Source of the DNA: Neocallimastix lanati (nom. inval.)
Taxonomy: Eukaryota; Neocallimastigomycota; Neocallimastigomycetes; Neocallimastigales; Neocallimastigaceae
NCBI GenBank assembly: GCA_016946835.1
Contig: JACVTC010000009.1
Location: 1 to 64,000, forward strand
Direction: 5' to 3'
DNA: 64,000 nt
Positions 44,776 to 56,765 of the stretch are shown one piece after another (the stretch's first letter is position 1; the number at the start of each line of letters is the position of its first letter). The position numbers were made by a program, and so were the translations under genes. The notes beneath the pieces are model-generated. The model was given only the letters and a program-made list of their open reading frames with translations. It made no database searches and was not told the DNA's origin.

Positions 44776-45350
44776 ACTTATGATACAGGATGTTCAGAAC
44801 ATATTACTTGTAACAAACACATTTTAAATAATTTTCACAACCAGATAATTCAGATGAAATGTGCTAACAACTCTACCTGTGAATTTCAGGGAATCGGAAC
44901 TTTTGAAGGTAAAATAAATGACGCGTACATACGACTCGACAAGGTTTACTATTCAAATAACATAAACAAAAACTTATTTAATGGAAACTTACAACCAAAG
45001 ATGGGAATTTACAGTGAAATTAAACTAATTAACAACAAAACTACTTTAGCACTCAAAAAAGTCGACGTAAAATACAATAACAATAACTACAACAACAACA
45101 ATAACACAACTAAAATTATAGGAACATACACAGCTGACGAAAACAACATTATTAGAATCCCAATAAGACAAACGGATTCAACAATTAACATTATAACTAA
45201 ACAGCAAAACAAAAACTCAAATCTAGATGAATACAGTGTAAATCTTTGGCGCAGACTCCAGGGCCATTTTCAACATGAAAACTTAGCTGAAAATTTAAAC
45301 CTTCATAACATTAGAAAGGACAGCTGTTTAACCTGAAAGATAGCTAAGCT
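44776..45350 (+). pseudogene. Copia protease and pre-integrase region of element D
   Basis: A DTGCSEHITCN motif near 44780 is the aspartic protease active site of Copia type. Later VNLWRRLQGHF is the start of the GAG-pre-integrase region. The region is fossil. Confidence 0.75.
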
Positions 45351-45399
45351 TAAAAGATTACCACACAAAGGTAATCCTCCTAATGCGACCAGAATCTTA

Positions 45400-46100
45400 G
45401 AAACTATACATTCCGACTGTATAGGACCAATAAACATTATCTCATGTACTGGGAATAGATTTATATTAACATTTATTGACGAATACTCTAGAAAGTCATG
45501 GATATATCTGTTGGAAAACAAAAAGGATGTACCCAAAACAACTACTCAATTTCTTAAATATATAACTAATTGCTTTACTGATAATATTAAATTCTTCAAA
45601 ACAGACAACGGTTTAGAATTTAAAAACAAGAAGATCGAAAACTATTGCTCAAAGAATGGTATTACAAAATTATACTTTCCACCATCCAATCCTCAAAATA
45701 ACTGCAGGGCAGAGAGGTTCAATCAAACATTAATTAACTGCGCAAAACAATGTTAACCTGGAGTAAGCCGGATCAAAAGTTTTGGGACTATGCTGTTAAC
45801 TATGCAAATCATTTATATAACATCCACCCACATAAAGGAATTGGTAATGCAATACCAAATGAAATCTTTTTCAACAAGCAAGTAAATTTAAAATACATTA
45901 GAACTTTTGGATGTATCGCGTATTATAAGGTTTTTGATCAAGACAAAGGAAAATTCCAAACTAATAGTAAAAAAGGAGTATTCTTAGGTTTTAACTTCAA
46001 AACTCATTGCTATAAATTAGGGATTATGAAAGTCTTAAGATACATCTTATATGGGAAGCAATTTTTGATGAAGATCAGCCAGCAAATCTTATTTTAAATA
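45400..46100 (+). pseudogene. Copia integrase region of element D
   Basis: The motifs HSDCIGPIN, FKTDNGLEFKN and CRAERFNQTL cover the integrase core, and IRTFGCIAYYKV and GVFLGFN its C-terminal part. The region is fossil with a few breaks. Confidence 0.82.
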
Positions 46101-46750
46101 ACAATAATAAACCTCATATAATTCATATCCACGCACAATTAAACTATTTTCTAATGACACTGACAAAGTTACAGAATTCGAACAAAATCCAAATGATCAA
46201 CCAAGTAATAACAATAACAATAATATGACATCCAACAAAAATAATATAGAAACTAATTTAAGTAAAGTGGACATCAATGAACAAATCGACAATTCGAACT
46301 TTAATATAGAATTCAACGACATTATAGCCAATTTAAACTCATTTAAAATTACACCAGAAAATAATTTTCATATATCTCATAATAACAACAAAAGATTTAA
46401 AAGTAGTATTGGTAAGTGAAGACACAGTTTTGATGAAGAATTATTAAACAAACGAAACAAACCCAATATATCATCATATCAACCCAATCATTTCACTAAA
46501 AGAAGAACAGGAGAAAGTGAATTATATTCAAGTAACAAAATGCGAAACATTGGTCAATACTATCCTAATAAAGCTTATAAAAGAAACGCTGAATACAATG
46601 ATGATATTGGTACAACTAATAAAAGGCATAGAATAAACGAAGTACTTAATAACCTTCCAGTTAAAAGACCAGGTAATAATTTCGAAAGCAATAATGCAAA
46701 ACGTCGGAACTTAATAGATTCTTATGGTGAAATTTCTAATATAAATTTAG
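46101..46750 (+). other. Linker of element D between integrase and RT
   Basis: Asn/Lys/Arg-rich coding sequence, less extreme than the linkers of F and G. No domain is recognised. Confidence 0.5.
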
Positions 46751-47640
46751 ATGCTCTGTTATCCTTTAAGGAAGCTGTCACAAGTAAATATAAAACTAAA
46801 TGGTTATCTGCAATTAATGACGAACTCAATAACCTTTATGATAATAACATTATGTCATTTGTTAAAAAACTACCTGAAGGTAAGAAACCCATTAAAACTA
46901 AATGGATATTTAGTGTAAAACGTGATAGTAACAATAACATCGAAAAATTTAAAGAACGATTAGTTGCTAAAGGCTTCAGCCAAATACGAAGAATTGATGA
47001 GCTTATTTTCTCACCAACATTAAGTATAGACAATCTAAAATTTAAAATTGCCTTAGCTTCTAATCACTGGGAAATCTTTCAATTGGACATAAAGGCCGCT
47101 TACTTAATGCTAAATTGGACAAAAATATTTACATAACAATCCCTCCAGGTGATTCAAATCATGGCAGAGGTTTTTAGATGCTGAACAGAGCTCTTTATGG
47201 CACTAAACAAAGTGGAAGACAATGGAATGAAACAATTACTTCATTTTTTAAAGGGATCGGTTTCCAACAATTAATATCTGAACAATGGATCTTTAAGAAA
47301 ATTCTACATGGAAAAGTTAGCTGCATCATTAGAATTTATGTGGACGACATGATCATTACTGGCAAATCCATAGAAATATCTAAAACTATTAGAACTATAA
47401 AGAATAAATTTAAAATTTTAAAATGTGAACACATCAATTATTTACTTGGTATTAAAGTTGAAAACAATAATTTCAGATACTCTGTTTCACAAACTAATTT
47501 CATCGAAAATGTTTTATCCAAATTTAAAGTTCACAATACTCCAAAAGCTAAGACACCTTGCACTGGTGATAACGTTAACAAAAATCACAATCCTTTCGAT
47601 AAAACTACTTATAAAGTATAGGTTCTTTGATTTACTTAGG
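46751..47640 (+). pseudogene. Copia RT region of element D
   Basis: The motifs WLSAINDELNNL, IKTKWIFSVKRDSNN, LDIKAAYL, LNRALYGTKQSGRQWNE and YVDDMIITGK (Asp pair near 47344) cover almost the whole Copia RT. The region is fossil with a few breaks. Confidence 0.87.
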
Positions 47641-49025
47641 AAAATGTACTTGTTCCGATATTTCATTTTATGTAAATAAGGCAGTGAGGAACGCTGAAAA
47701 TCCAACGATTTCTGATTGGAACAATGTAAAAAATATTTTTAATATTTAATTCTTAAAAATTATTAAATTACATACGCAGGAACAGGGGAATTTACTGCTT
47801 TTACGGACTCTGACTTAGGAGACGATTTAAAGGATAAAAAATTTACCTCTGGACATATTATTCTTATGGGAACAAGCCCAATCTGCTGGTCGTCAAGAAA
47901 ACTGTAAAATGTTCCTTATGGAGCAGATTACAATTACGAAAAAAACAAAAAAAACAACAAAAACTACACTATCAATAATAATACTCTAATGAAATTTATT
48001 TTATTAAAAAAAATTCTTTTATTAATCACTTTATTATAAAAATTCTTTTTATTAGTTATTAACTGCAAAATAGTTAATAACAACTACATTTTTTTAATAG
48101 TATAATTTTACATGTATTTATATTTTTTCTTAATTATATTATAATATACTATTTCTATTTATTTAAACATATATTCAATATAAAATAAACAAAAACTAAT
48201 CTAAAATTAAATAAAGTTATAAGAAACTAAAACTAATTAAATAAGCTTTTTATTCAATTTGTTTTGACTCAAATTGAATAAGTTCTTATTTATTATTTAT
48301 TTATTATTCTTTTATTATTAATACTATTAATTATATATTACTATTTAATTTTTATGATTATTAAACTAAACTAAAATTAAACTTAACTAAAATTAAACTA
48401 AACTAAAATTATTAAAATATTTTATTACTAAATTTTAGGTTATTTAAAAATTAATTTTATATTTTTTAAATTTATATATAATATAAAATATAAATTTATT
48501 ATTAATTTTCATAAATCAATTAATTTCATAAATTAATATATTTTACATAATTTAACGCATTAGCATTATTTTGTAAACGTGAATTACATTAAATAATTTA
48601 ATGTACAAAACACATTAATTAATGTACTAAAGATATTGATCATATCTTTACAAAAACAAACAACTGTTGCTACCTCCACAATGGAAGCAGAATATATAGG
48701 AACTACAGAATGTTCAAAAAAGGTTTTATGGTTAAGAAATATTTTATTTGAACTATTTAATTTCAACAAACCAGTTATGATCTATACTAACATTCAAGCT
48801 AGTAAAACAACAATTGAAAATGGACAATTAAACTCAAAATTAAAACATATAAACATAAAATTTTATTTCATTCAAGATCATATTAAAAATAAAAGAATAA
48901 TTTTAAAATACATTAGTACCGAAAATATGTTACGATGTGTTAACTAAAAATGTTAACGGACCTCAAATGTCAAAATTTTCAAACATAATCTTTGATAAAT
49001 CAGAAAATTAAGTTTGACAGGGGAA
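47641..49025 (+). pseudogene. Copia RNase H region of element D, split by an R2 LTR
   Basis: Before the LTR, a GEFTAFTDSDLGDD-like block (near 47790) is the RNase H start and INICWSS-like sequence follows. After the LTR, ATSTMEAEYIGTTECSKK (48670-48720) is the RNase H centre. The polypurine tract GACAGGGGAA ends at 49025. The region is fossil. Confidence 0.8.
47903..48652 (+). mobile_element. R2 solo LTR in element D
   Basis: A 750-bp LTR starting TGTAAAATGTTCCTTA and ending CATATCTTTACA. The duplication AAAAC (47898-47902 and 48653-48657) is perfect. Confidence 0.92.
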
Positions 49026-49293
49026 TGTTAAAATATAACGAAATCTATTTTGAAATATATTAAATTAAATTTTTATTTTGAAATTCATTGTTAATAATAT
49101 TTTCGTTATTTGTAATAAATTATTTTATATATGTAAAATATTTTCATTATATTATTATTAAACCACAGTAATATAAAATGAATGTAATTTTCCAAAATTT
49201 TATATCAGTATCAATTGATAAATTTAACAAATAATAAAATAATAAATAAAATTTATATATAAATTTACATACTAAAACTAGTTTGCACTTTTA
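49026..49293 (+). repeat. 3' LTR of element D
   Basis: A 268-bp copy of 43422-43692. Confidence 0.88.
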
Positions 49294-49358
49294 TTTATTA
49301 TCAATATTAATATTTTATTTTATTTTCATTTTTATTTATATTATTACTATATTATTAT

Positions 49359-50100
49359 TGTAAAGGTTTGTAATAAAACAGATAACAAATAATTAAATAA
49401 ACACAAAAATATTTTTTAAAATAAAACACAAAAAATTCTCTTCTTTTAAAATTAGTCTTTATTAATTTTTAATATTTAAATCTTCTTTTTTATTAACTAT
49501 GTAATAGTCAATAACTAATACATCGGTTTAAATGATAAAATGTACATATGTATATTTTTTCATAATTATATTATAATATATTATTCCTATCTAATTTACA
49601 TATATTACTATTTATTTATAAACAAAATATTTGTTAATAATTTTATTAAATAACAACTATCTATAACTAAACAATAATTAATTCAATAAACTTTCAACTT
49701 ATTTACAATAATAATTAAATTCAATAAGAGCTCATTTATTATTTATTTAGTTATTAATTAAATATTATTAATACTAATGTTTATATATTTACAATTCAAA
49801 ACTATTTTTATAAACTATTTAAACTAATTTTAAATATATAAAACTATTCTGAAATTAATTTTAAAGTATTTTAAACTAACTAATATAAATTAAATAAATT
49901 AAAATAAATAACTAAATTAAATAATCTAAATTAACTAACTTAAATAAATTATATATATTAAATTTATTATCCAAAATTATTTACATAATAATTTTTCCTT
50001 TTTGAAAAATTTATATAAATTTATAATTAATTTTCATATACGTAAATCATAAATTTATGTAACATTAATTAATTATTAAAGATTTTATTAAATCTTTACA
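49359..50100 (+). mobile_element. R1 solo LTR
   Basis: A 742-bp LTR starting TGTAAAGGTTTG and ending AAATCTTTACA. The duplication ATTAT (49354-49358 and 50101-50105) is perfect. Confidence 0.92.
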
Positions 50101-50105
50101 ATTAT

Positions 50106-50904
50106 ATCAATTTTATAAAATTGTATTCGTTTTAATATATTATTTTAATTTTAAATTAATTATTTAATTCCTAAAAATTTTTATTCAATTCTCTACAAAC
50201 AAAATCAAATCTGAATTTATTAATAATAAATATAAAATATATTATAGTTTTTAAATTTATTATATATAAAATATAATCATATATTAATTTTCTTGATTGA
50301 AATAATTTATTTTTTCAACAAAATTTTTTTAAATTTATAAGTAGTGGTGTTTAGTAATTTTGTTAATTAATTATAAATCCGTATATATTTACATAAATTC
50401 TCTTCAGTCAGGATTAATTAAAATATACTGTTTAGGATATAGATTTTTAATTTTTTTTATTGGTTATTTATAGTTATTTTATCTTTGGTGAAGAGAAAAT
50501 TATACAATATATATATTATTTCATTCATTTTAGTATAATTTAAATAAATTGTTTTAAAATCTAATAAAAATATATATATAAATAATTTATTAATATAGTG
50601 TTAGTGTTAAAAGTAAGGTAGTTTAAGTAGGATAATAATAATAATTAGAGAGTGAAATAGTAAAAATATTGTTATTTTAATTAGCATTTTAGTGAATAAT
50701 TTAGATAAAATATATAATAGGAATATTTTTTTAAATAAAATAAGAGTAGGAAGATATAAATAGTGTAGTTTAAAAGTGTTAAAACTTAGGAATAAAATTA
50801 CAATATATATAAGTATAATAAGATAAAAATATTGTGTATTTTAATAGTAGTATATTTAATAATATTAATTAATAGTACATTTTAAAAATAGATATAGAAA
50901 TAAA
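50106..50904 (+). other. Leader region before the ORF at 50905
   Basis: AT-rich sequence with no LTR or primer site that I can find. A TATA-like AAGATATAAATAGTG lies near 50753, about 150 bases before the ATG, so this may be a promoter. Confidence 0.45.
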
Positions 50905-51936
50905 ATGGATATAAATCAAGATAACCTAACAGAAAAATTACAATTGTTAAAATTGTTAATTCAAAAAGGTAGATTTGAAACTGGAGTTAGCGATGACGTG
51001 AATGAATTAGATGAGTTTGAAGATGGTGAATCAATGGGAATATTAGCTCTTGTTGATAATAAGGAAGCTAGGTGTATTTTAAAAGGATACGGTGAAAATA
51101 ATTTGGTAAATCGTAGTTTTCTGGAAAAATATATTCTTAATCATTGTATTGATGACTCAAGTATTACTGGAATAACTAAACTTACAATTTTAAATTTAAC
51201 TATTGGTGGTGTTCAAAAAAATGTAATATTCAGAGTAGTTGAGAAAGAAAATCCATTTTATGATATTAGTTTGAATTTTAAAACACAAAGAGAATTAGGA
51301 ATTATTATTGACCCAAGCGACAATTTAATTCTTTTGAAACAAGGAACTTCTGAATTTAGAGTGGTAGCTGAACTTGAAAAATTATCTGTTTTAAATAAAA
51401 GAATCAATAAAAATAAAGAAAATAATAATAATAATAATAATATTTATAATAATAATAATAATAATAATAATAGTAATAAAATTAATGATACTAAAAATGA
51501 CGCGGTTGATGACATAATAAACGCGAAACAAAACAAATTAAACGCGTTAAAATTGGATAATTTCAGAGAAAATAATAAATTAGTAAATAATAGTAATAGC
51601 AAATGCAAAACAAACAATAATATTATAATTACTAAAGAAGAAAATAAAAATAATATTAAAGGTAGTGCAAATATTAAGAAAAATCAAAATAATAATATTG
51701 AGATTAATAGTATTGTAATAATAAATAATAAGGAAAATATTAATTCAAATGGTAAAAATAAAAATATTATTAATAATTCTGAAAATATAAGAAACAAAAT
51801 AAATAGTCATACAATTGTAAAAGAAGAAATAAATATCAATGAATCTGTTAAAGTTGATAGCATTATCAATAGAATTAATAAATCTATAACTTCTGGTTTG
51901 GTTACGGAAATAAATATTATTGATAGTAACAATTAA
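50905..51936 (+). CDS. Retropepsin-related protein with Asn-rich tail
   Basis: An intact frame of 343 residues. Residues 45-160 resemble the protease region of Gypsy elements C and A: NNLVNRSFLEKYI aligns with the NLVTRNFLNN block of element C, and FYDISLNFKTQREL with YNIIIGLKTQHD. It is divergent from a standard retropepsin. Residues 170-343 are Asn/Lys-rich, with a KEEININESVKVDSI block that also occurs in fragment I (62920-63150, minus). No gag, RT or integrase surrounds it, but a Gypsy-type LTR lies 450 bases downstream. It may be a remnant of a K-type element or a co-opted gene. The open frame is long for a remnant. Confidence 0.6.
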   Translation: MDINQDNLTEKLQLLKLLIQKGRFETGVSDDVNELDEFEDGESMGILALVDNKEARCILKGYGENNLVNRSFLEKYILNHCIDDSSITGITKLTILNLTIGGVQKNVIFRVVEKENPFYDISLNFKTQRELGIIIDPSDNLILLKQGTSEFRVVAELEKLSVLNKRINKNKENNNNNNNIYNNNNNNNNSNKINDTKNDAVDDIINAKQNKLNALKLDNFRENNKLVNNSNSKCKTNNNIIITKEENKNNIKGSANIKKNQNNNIEINSIVIINNKENINSNGKNKNIINNSENIRNKINSHTIVKEEININESVKVDSIINRINKSITSGLVTEINIIDSNN

Positions 51937-52370
51937 AAGTAGATAATATTCAAATTATTTCAAATGCTAATAAAAATGAACAATTTATAAAAAAAAATTA
52001 TTCAGTTAATAATATTACTAATATAAAAGAAAGAAAAATTAATAATAATAATTCTCCGGTTGATTTTAGTAATATTGTAAATGTTGGTTGTGATAAAAAA
52101 ATAAAAATTAATAAAATTAAAAAAATAATTAAAATTCCATATATTTATATTCAAAATAATGATAAATATAAAATAAATATTTATAAAATTATGATCCCCA
52201 AACCTGAAATCGCGTTAAAGGAGATTATTAATTATAGCAACAATCGCGTAGATACCAAACGGACAAATAGGAATTATAAATATAAAAGAAAATAAAATTT
52301 TAAAATTATTATTTATTTTAATTAAACCTTATATTTTCTTTTATAAAAAAAATATATAGTTTAATTTTTA
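51937..52370 (+). other. Sequence between the ORF and the K LTR
   Basis: Asn/Lys-rich coding-like sequence continues to about 52295, ending in a basic stretch (KRTNRNYKYKRK). Then non-coding sequence follows to the polypurine tract. Confidence 0.5.
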
Positions 52371-52763
52371 GCAAGGGCATTTTTGATATAAAACAAATAT
52401 GTGTAGTATATTTGTATATTTAATAATAATTATTAAATATTAAATTTATATCTTTTTGATAATAATTATTTTATTTTATTTTATTTCAATATGTATTATT
52501 ATAATTATAATAATTATAATACTTTATTTCATATAAAATTTATATAGTTCTATATATTAGAATATATAATTAATATATTACCTATTTCTTAGAAATTAAA
52601 TTATTTATAATAGAAATAGCGAACTCTCTTGTAAATTTTTAGAAATTAGAATTATTATTTTTAATTGTACGAATATTATAATTTTATTAATAAAATTTAC
52701 TAAACTACCATTATTTAAAACCCACTGCTTATAAATTATTGCACATAAAAGTCCCACATATCA
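52371..52763 (+). repeat. Polypurine tract and LTR of element K
   Basis: GCAAGGGCATTTT precedes an LTR (52384-52763, 380 bp) starting TGATATAAAAC and ending CACATATCA. The end GCACATAAAAGTCC is shared with the LTR of element C (62595). Confidence 0.75.
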
Positions 52764-53288
52764 ACCTTAATGTGATATTCTTTATGTTGTAGCTGGTTTA
52801 ATAAGTGTATTTGAGTTATTAATAATTTTTATTAATATTTATTTTATAATTACATTATTATTTCTACTAAAGAAAAACAAAAACAAGAATAATAATTAAT
52901 ATTAATTATACTGTAAAGTATTAATAATATATAATTATTATAATTAAATATATATATATAAATATAATATATATATAAATAAATAATAATATTTTAATAT
53001 GAATAATATATAAATAATATAAACTATTATATTAATTATATATACTTTAATAATTATAAACTTTAATAATTTAAAATAAGAAGTATAATTTAATATTTAA
53101 GAAATATATATAAGGAATATAAATAATATATACAAAACACAAATAATATAAAATATAAATAATAATATAAAATATATAATAATATAAATTATTATAAATA
53201 ATAAGATATAAATTTAATATCTGAATATACAAATATTCAAATATACAAATATGTTGCTACACATATTTGTTTTATATCAACCGCATCC
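52764..53288 (-). other. AT-rich sequence with an inverted K-type LTR end
   Basis: No gene is seen. At 53246-53279 stands the start of a K-type LTR in minus orientation, ending TTTTATATCA. Confidence 0.5.
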
Positions 53289-54873
53289 GATGAATGTGGT
53301 GCATTTCAACATAATTTATGTATAATCATAATAAATATTTGTACAATGCGTATAAATTACGTAATACGCCACATCTTTCAACGTATATTTTTATTTATTG
53401 TATTTTAGCATTAAAAAAATAAAATAAAAACTAAAAAAATAATGAATAAAAGAATAAATAAGCTTTCTGTTAAGAATTTTATTTTATTTTTATTTATTTT
53501 CAATTATTTAATTAATTTTCATATTATTATTATATTTTATTATTAAATTAATTAAATAATAAAATAATATTTATTTTAATATTAAATATTTATTATTTAA
53601 ATATTGATATTGATATTAATAAAATATATTGATATTGATATTAATATAATTTATACTATATATATTCTAGTTAATTATTATTTATAAATTTAGAGCTTGT
53701 TTAATTATAATAAACATTTATACTATAAATCAATGATATCATTTTTATCACATTTTTATCAATTAATTCGGATTCATTTTTTTTGTATTTTTAATTAAAT
53801 CATTGTTGATTTCATCAGTTTTTGTTAATATTCTTTTTTTTTTCCAAACTATTATTATTATATTTACTTGCATTCTTTTTTAATTCTTCAAATAACAATT
53901 CATAGGTTGCTTGTTCTTCATTATTTAATATAGATAGTGATGTAATGTAAAAACTATTTATTTCTGGAGCAAATATTCTTGTTATAAACACTTGATAACC
54001 AAGTATTGGTGCAATATAAAATGTACCATCAGCAAACATATTTTCGTTGTATTTAATAAACAATTCTGTTTGGAATGGTGATTGAAAAATTATAATATTA
54101 TAATTTTTGAATAACTCATAAATAGTTGTTTTTTTATATATCTTGATATTTGGGATTTAATTGAATTATATTCAGGGCATATCAATCCAATTTCTTCAGA
54201 TTTTTCATTATATATATGTTTTGGATTTATATTAAATGAGATTGAGGTTTTTCTAATTTCATTTTTCATTTTATGTTTTACTATTGATACAGATGCATCA
54301 TATTCTTTTCCTGGATGAGTATGTTTGTTTTCATATTTTATTTTATTATTATCATTTAGAATAATGTATGATTAACATTTTTTAACGGTTTTTTATTCAA
54401 TACATTTGAATACTTTTGTATGATTCGTTATATACCATAAATTAAATTTATATTTTTTATTTACAACGATTTGGTTTTTTTCTTTATTAGTTTCACCTAT
54501 TTCTAATTGATAATCCATTTATTATAAATATTTTAAATTAAAAGTTTTATTTTTTAATTTTTTTGTTTTAATCTATTTTTTTTATCATATATTTTATTCT
54601 TTTTTTTTATTTTTTATTTTACTTTATTATTTATTTTTTTTATTTTACTTTATTATTTATTTTTTTTATTTTACTTTATTATTTATTTTTTTTATTTTTA
54701 TTTTACTTTATTATTTTTTTTTTACTATAAAAGTTAATAAAATTAAATTATAAAAAAAAAAAATAAAAAAAAAATTTAACCCTATCCCTATTCATTTATT
54801 TTTATAAGCCACATTGTAATACATGAATAAATGATTATACATAAATTATGTCGAAATGCAATACTCCCTCATC
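53289..54873 (-). mobile_element. MULE DNA transposon with terminal inverted repeats
   Basis: Terminal inverted repeats are at 53289-53330 and 54831-54873. They share GCATTTCAACATAATTTATG (GCATTTCGACAT... on the other end) and TATAATCAT. Inside, the minus strand encodes a FLYWCH zinc finger and the start of a MULE transposase domain. I cannot define a 9- to 10-base target duplication. It is a plain DNA transposon with a broken gene. Confidence 0.75.
53815..54518 (-). pseudogene. MULE transposase with FLYWCH domain, broken
   Basis: The start ATG is at 54518. The FLYWCH zinc finger follows with FNLWYI, the Cys pair (FKCIEYKTVKKC) and HTHPG at about residues 20-65. One in-frame stop lies directly after the second Cys, near 54372. 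A frameshift lies in the A run near 54130. The MULE core start FADGTFYIAPILGYQVFITR is open at 53990-54050, with the first catalytic Asp. The frame ends at 53815 without the second Asp and the Glu, so the C-terminal half is missing. MULE transposases cut and paste DNA at the terminal repeats. Confidence 0.75.
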
Positions 54874-54887
54874 CAATTATTTGGTGC

Positions 54888-55087
54888 CATGCCGAGGATT
54901 CGAAGAAAAATAAGAGGAATTCGGAAAATAAAAAAAAAAAAGAGCAATAAATAAAGCTAATGAAATCAGTGTCTTAATTGAACGCCACAAAAATATTGAA
55001 GCCAAGTTAATTGATGCTAAATGTGATAGAAATAATATTATTAATTTGTGGTTTGATTGTATAACTGATTTAAATAATATAATATAA
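54888..55087 (+). pseudogene. C-terminal fragment of a second MULE transposase
   Basis: The plus strand matches the last 170 bases of the MULE copy at 56594-56765 (RGIRKIKKK versus RGIWRKKRK; then IEAKLIDAKCDRNNII-like versus MEAELKNIGCSKNDII). It has a frameshift and no upstream part. It abuts the terminal repeat of the MULE at 53289-54873 in the opposite orientation, so that MULE may have inserted in or next to it. Confidence 0.65.
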
Positions 55088-55503
55088 ATATTACTTTATA
55101 ATAAATAATTAAGAAATGAGGAATGACCAAACGAAATAATCAAAATTTTGTCATTTAAAAATTTAATTTATAAAACTTATTAAATTTATATAGTTTAAAT
55201 AAATATTCAAATATAATGTATAATTAATAATTTTATCATTATAGTTATTATTTTTTATAATAACATTTAAATAAAAGAATTATTATTAATAGCATTTATA
55301 TTTTTAATAACATTTATATTTTTATATAATTTTTTTAATAACATTTAAATAAAAGAATTAAAATCATAAAATCTAACCATTATATGATTTATTTAATTAT
55401 ACACTTAATAATTAATTTAAAAATTGAAATAACAAAATAATACAATACAATAAAATAATATTATTTATATAAAAATATTTTCATATATTGAAAATTTTGA
55501 TGG
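55088..55503. other. AT-rich sequence, no gene
   Basis: I see only simple AT-rich sequence with short repeated ATTTAAATAAAAGAATTA-like motifs. Confidence 0.5.
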
Positions 55504-56765
55504 ATGGAAATCCAAAAATTGATAAGTGAATCAAATCGAGGAAAAGGGCAAATAATTATAGACAGAAAGTTTAAATATAATTTTTCAAAATTAAAAAGAC
55601 AATACAAAATTATGATTCTTCACATAATCATCCTGGTAATGAAATTAATGCATCCAAATCATTAATAAAACATAAAATTAAAGATGAAATAAAAAGTTTG
55701 ATTCCTTCTGATATAAAATCGAAACGTATATTTGATAAAATTTCTCAAGAAATATATATGCCCTGAATATAAAACAATTAAAACCCAAATAACAAGATAT
55801 AAAAAACAAGCAATTATTTCCTAATGTAAAAACATTTGATGAAGTTCCTAATGAATCTGAATATTATAAAACAATAAGAGGTGAATACTTTATGATATTC
55901 AAAAATTCTAATAATAATTTTTCAATCACCATTCCAAGCAAAATTATGGAGAATAAACATATATTTGCTGATGGTACATTTTTAATAGCTCCAACTAATA
56001 GTTATCAAGTATTCATTACCAGAACTTATGTTACAGAATTATTGTTTTTTTCACTACTTGTCAATATTAAAAAACAAAAAACAAACAATTTATGAAATAT
56101 TATTTAATGAAATAAAAAAATATAATTAAATATAATGCAAATATTGATTTCTCAGAAAATATTTTTCATTGTGATTTTGAAAAAGGAATATCTAATGCAG
56201 TGGAAAATATTTTTCCCAATATATATAAATATTAAATATTGTATTTGGCATTATAAAAGATTATTAATGACAAAAAAAAATTATGTTACAAGGAAGTGAA
56301 AGATCATAATATTTTAAATACTTAAAGCCATTTCTAATTTATGTTTTAATATTCAATACATATCTGATATTTTTAATAAAATTAAATTACATGTAAAAGA
56401 TATGAATCTACCCAATTTTTGAATTTTTTAGATTATTTTGAGAAAACATTTCTAAATTTTCATAATATAAAATATTGGAATTATTACAATATAGACCACA
56501 TAACAAATAATGCTTCAAAATCTTATAACAGTTATTTAAAAAATTTATGTTATAATACAATTTGAAGAATTCATATCTTACTATGATTACCAAATGAGAA
56601 TTAGAGGAATTTGGAGAAAAAAGAGAAAAATATTAGAAAAGGTTGATGAAATTAATATTTTAGTTGAATATTATAAAAATATGGAAGCCGAATTAAAAAA
56701 TATTGGATGTAGTAAAAATGATATCATCGAAAATTGGTTTAATTGTTTAGTTATTAAATAATCAT
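55504..56765 (+). pseudogene. MULE transposase, broken, plus strand
   Basis: From the ATG at 55504 the FLYWCH start SESNRGKGQIIIDRKFKYN is open. The Cys-containing middle of the finger is missing, and HNHPGN appears near 55625. The MULE core FADGTFLIAPTNSYQVFITR lies at 55965-56025 and the second catalytic Asp is in FHCDFEKGISNAV near 56165. DHITNNASKSYNSYL near 56490 is the conserved MULE C-terminal block. At least five stops or frameshifts break it. No clear terminal repeats bracket it; a GTATTGCATTTCG sequence near 57035 resembles the MULE terminal repeat. Confidence 0.75.

Larger units (their letters stand above)
43417..49298 (+). mobile_element. Copia element D (Ty1/Copia), with nested R2 LTR
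   Basis: LTRs at 43422-43692 and 49026-49293 start TGTTAAAATATAACG. The 5-bp duplication TTTAT (43417-43421 and 49294-49298) is perfect. Inside are a tRNA-Lys-type primer site, gag, protease, integrase, linker, RT and RNase H, then a polypurine tract. So every domain is represented. It is broken in several places (about eight) and by the R2 solo LTR. The LTRs differ at roughly a dozen sites, so it is clearly older than A and the chromovirus. Confidence 0.9.

Noticed and set aside
52384-53279. A DNA transposon with 20-bp terminal inverted repeats
   Set aside because: The left part is a complete LTR with its own end at 52763 and a polypurine tract before it.
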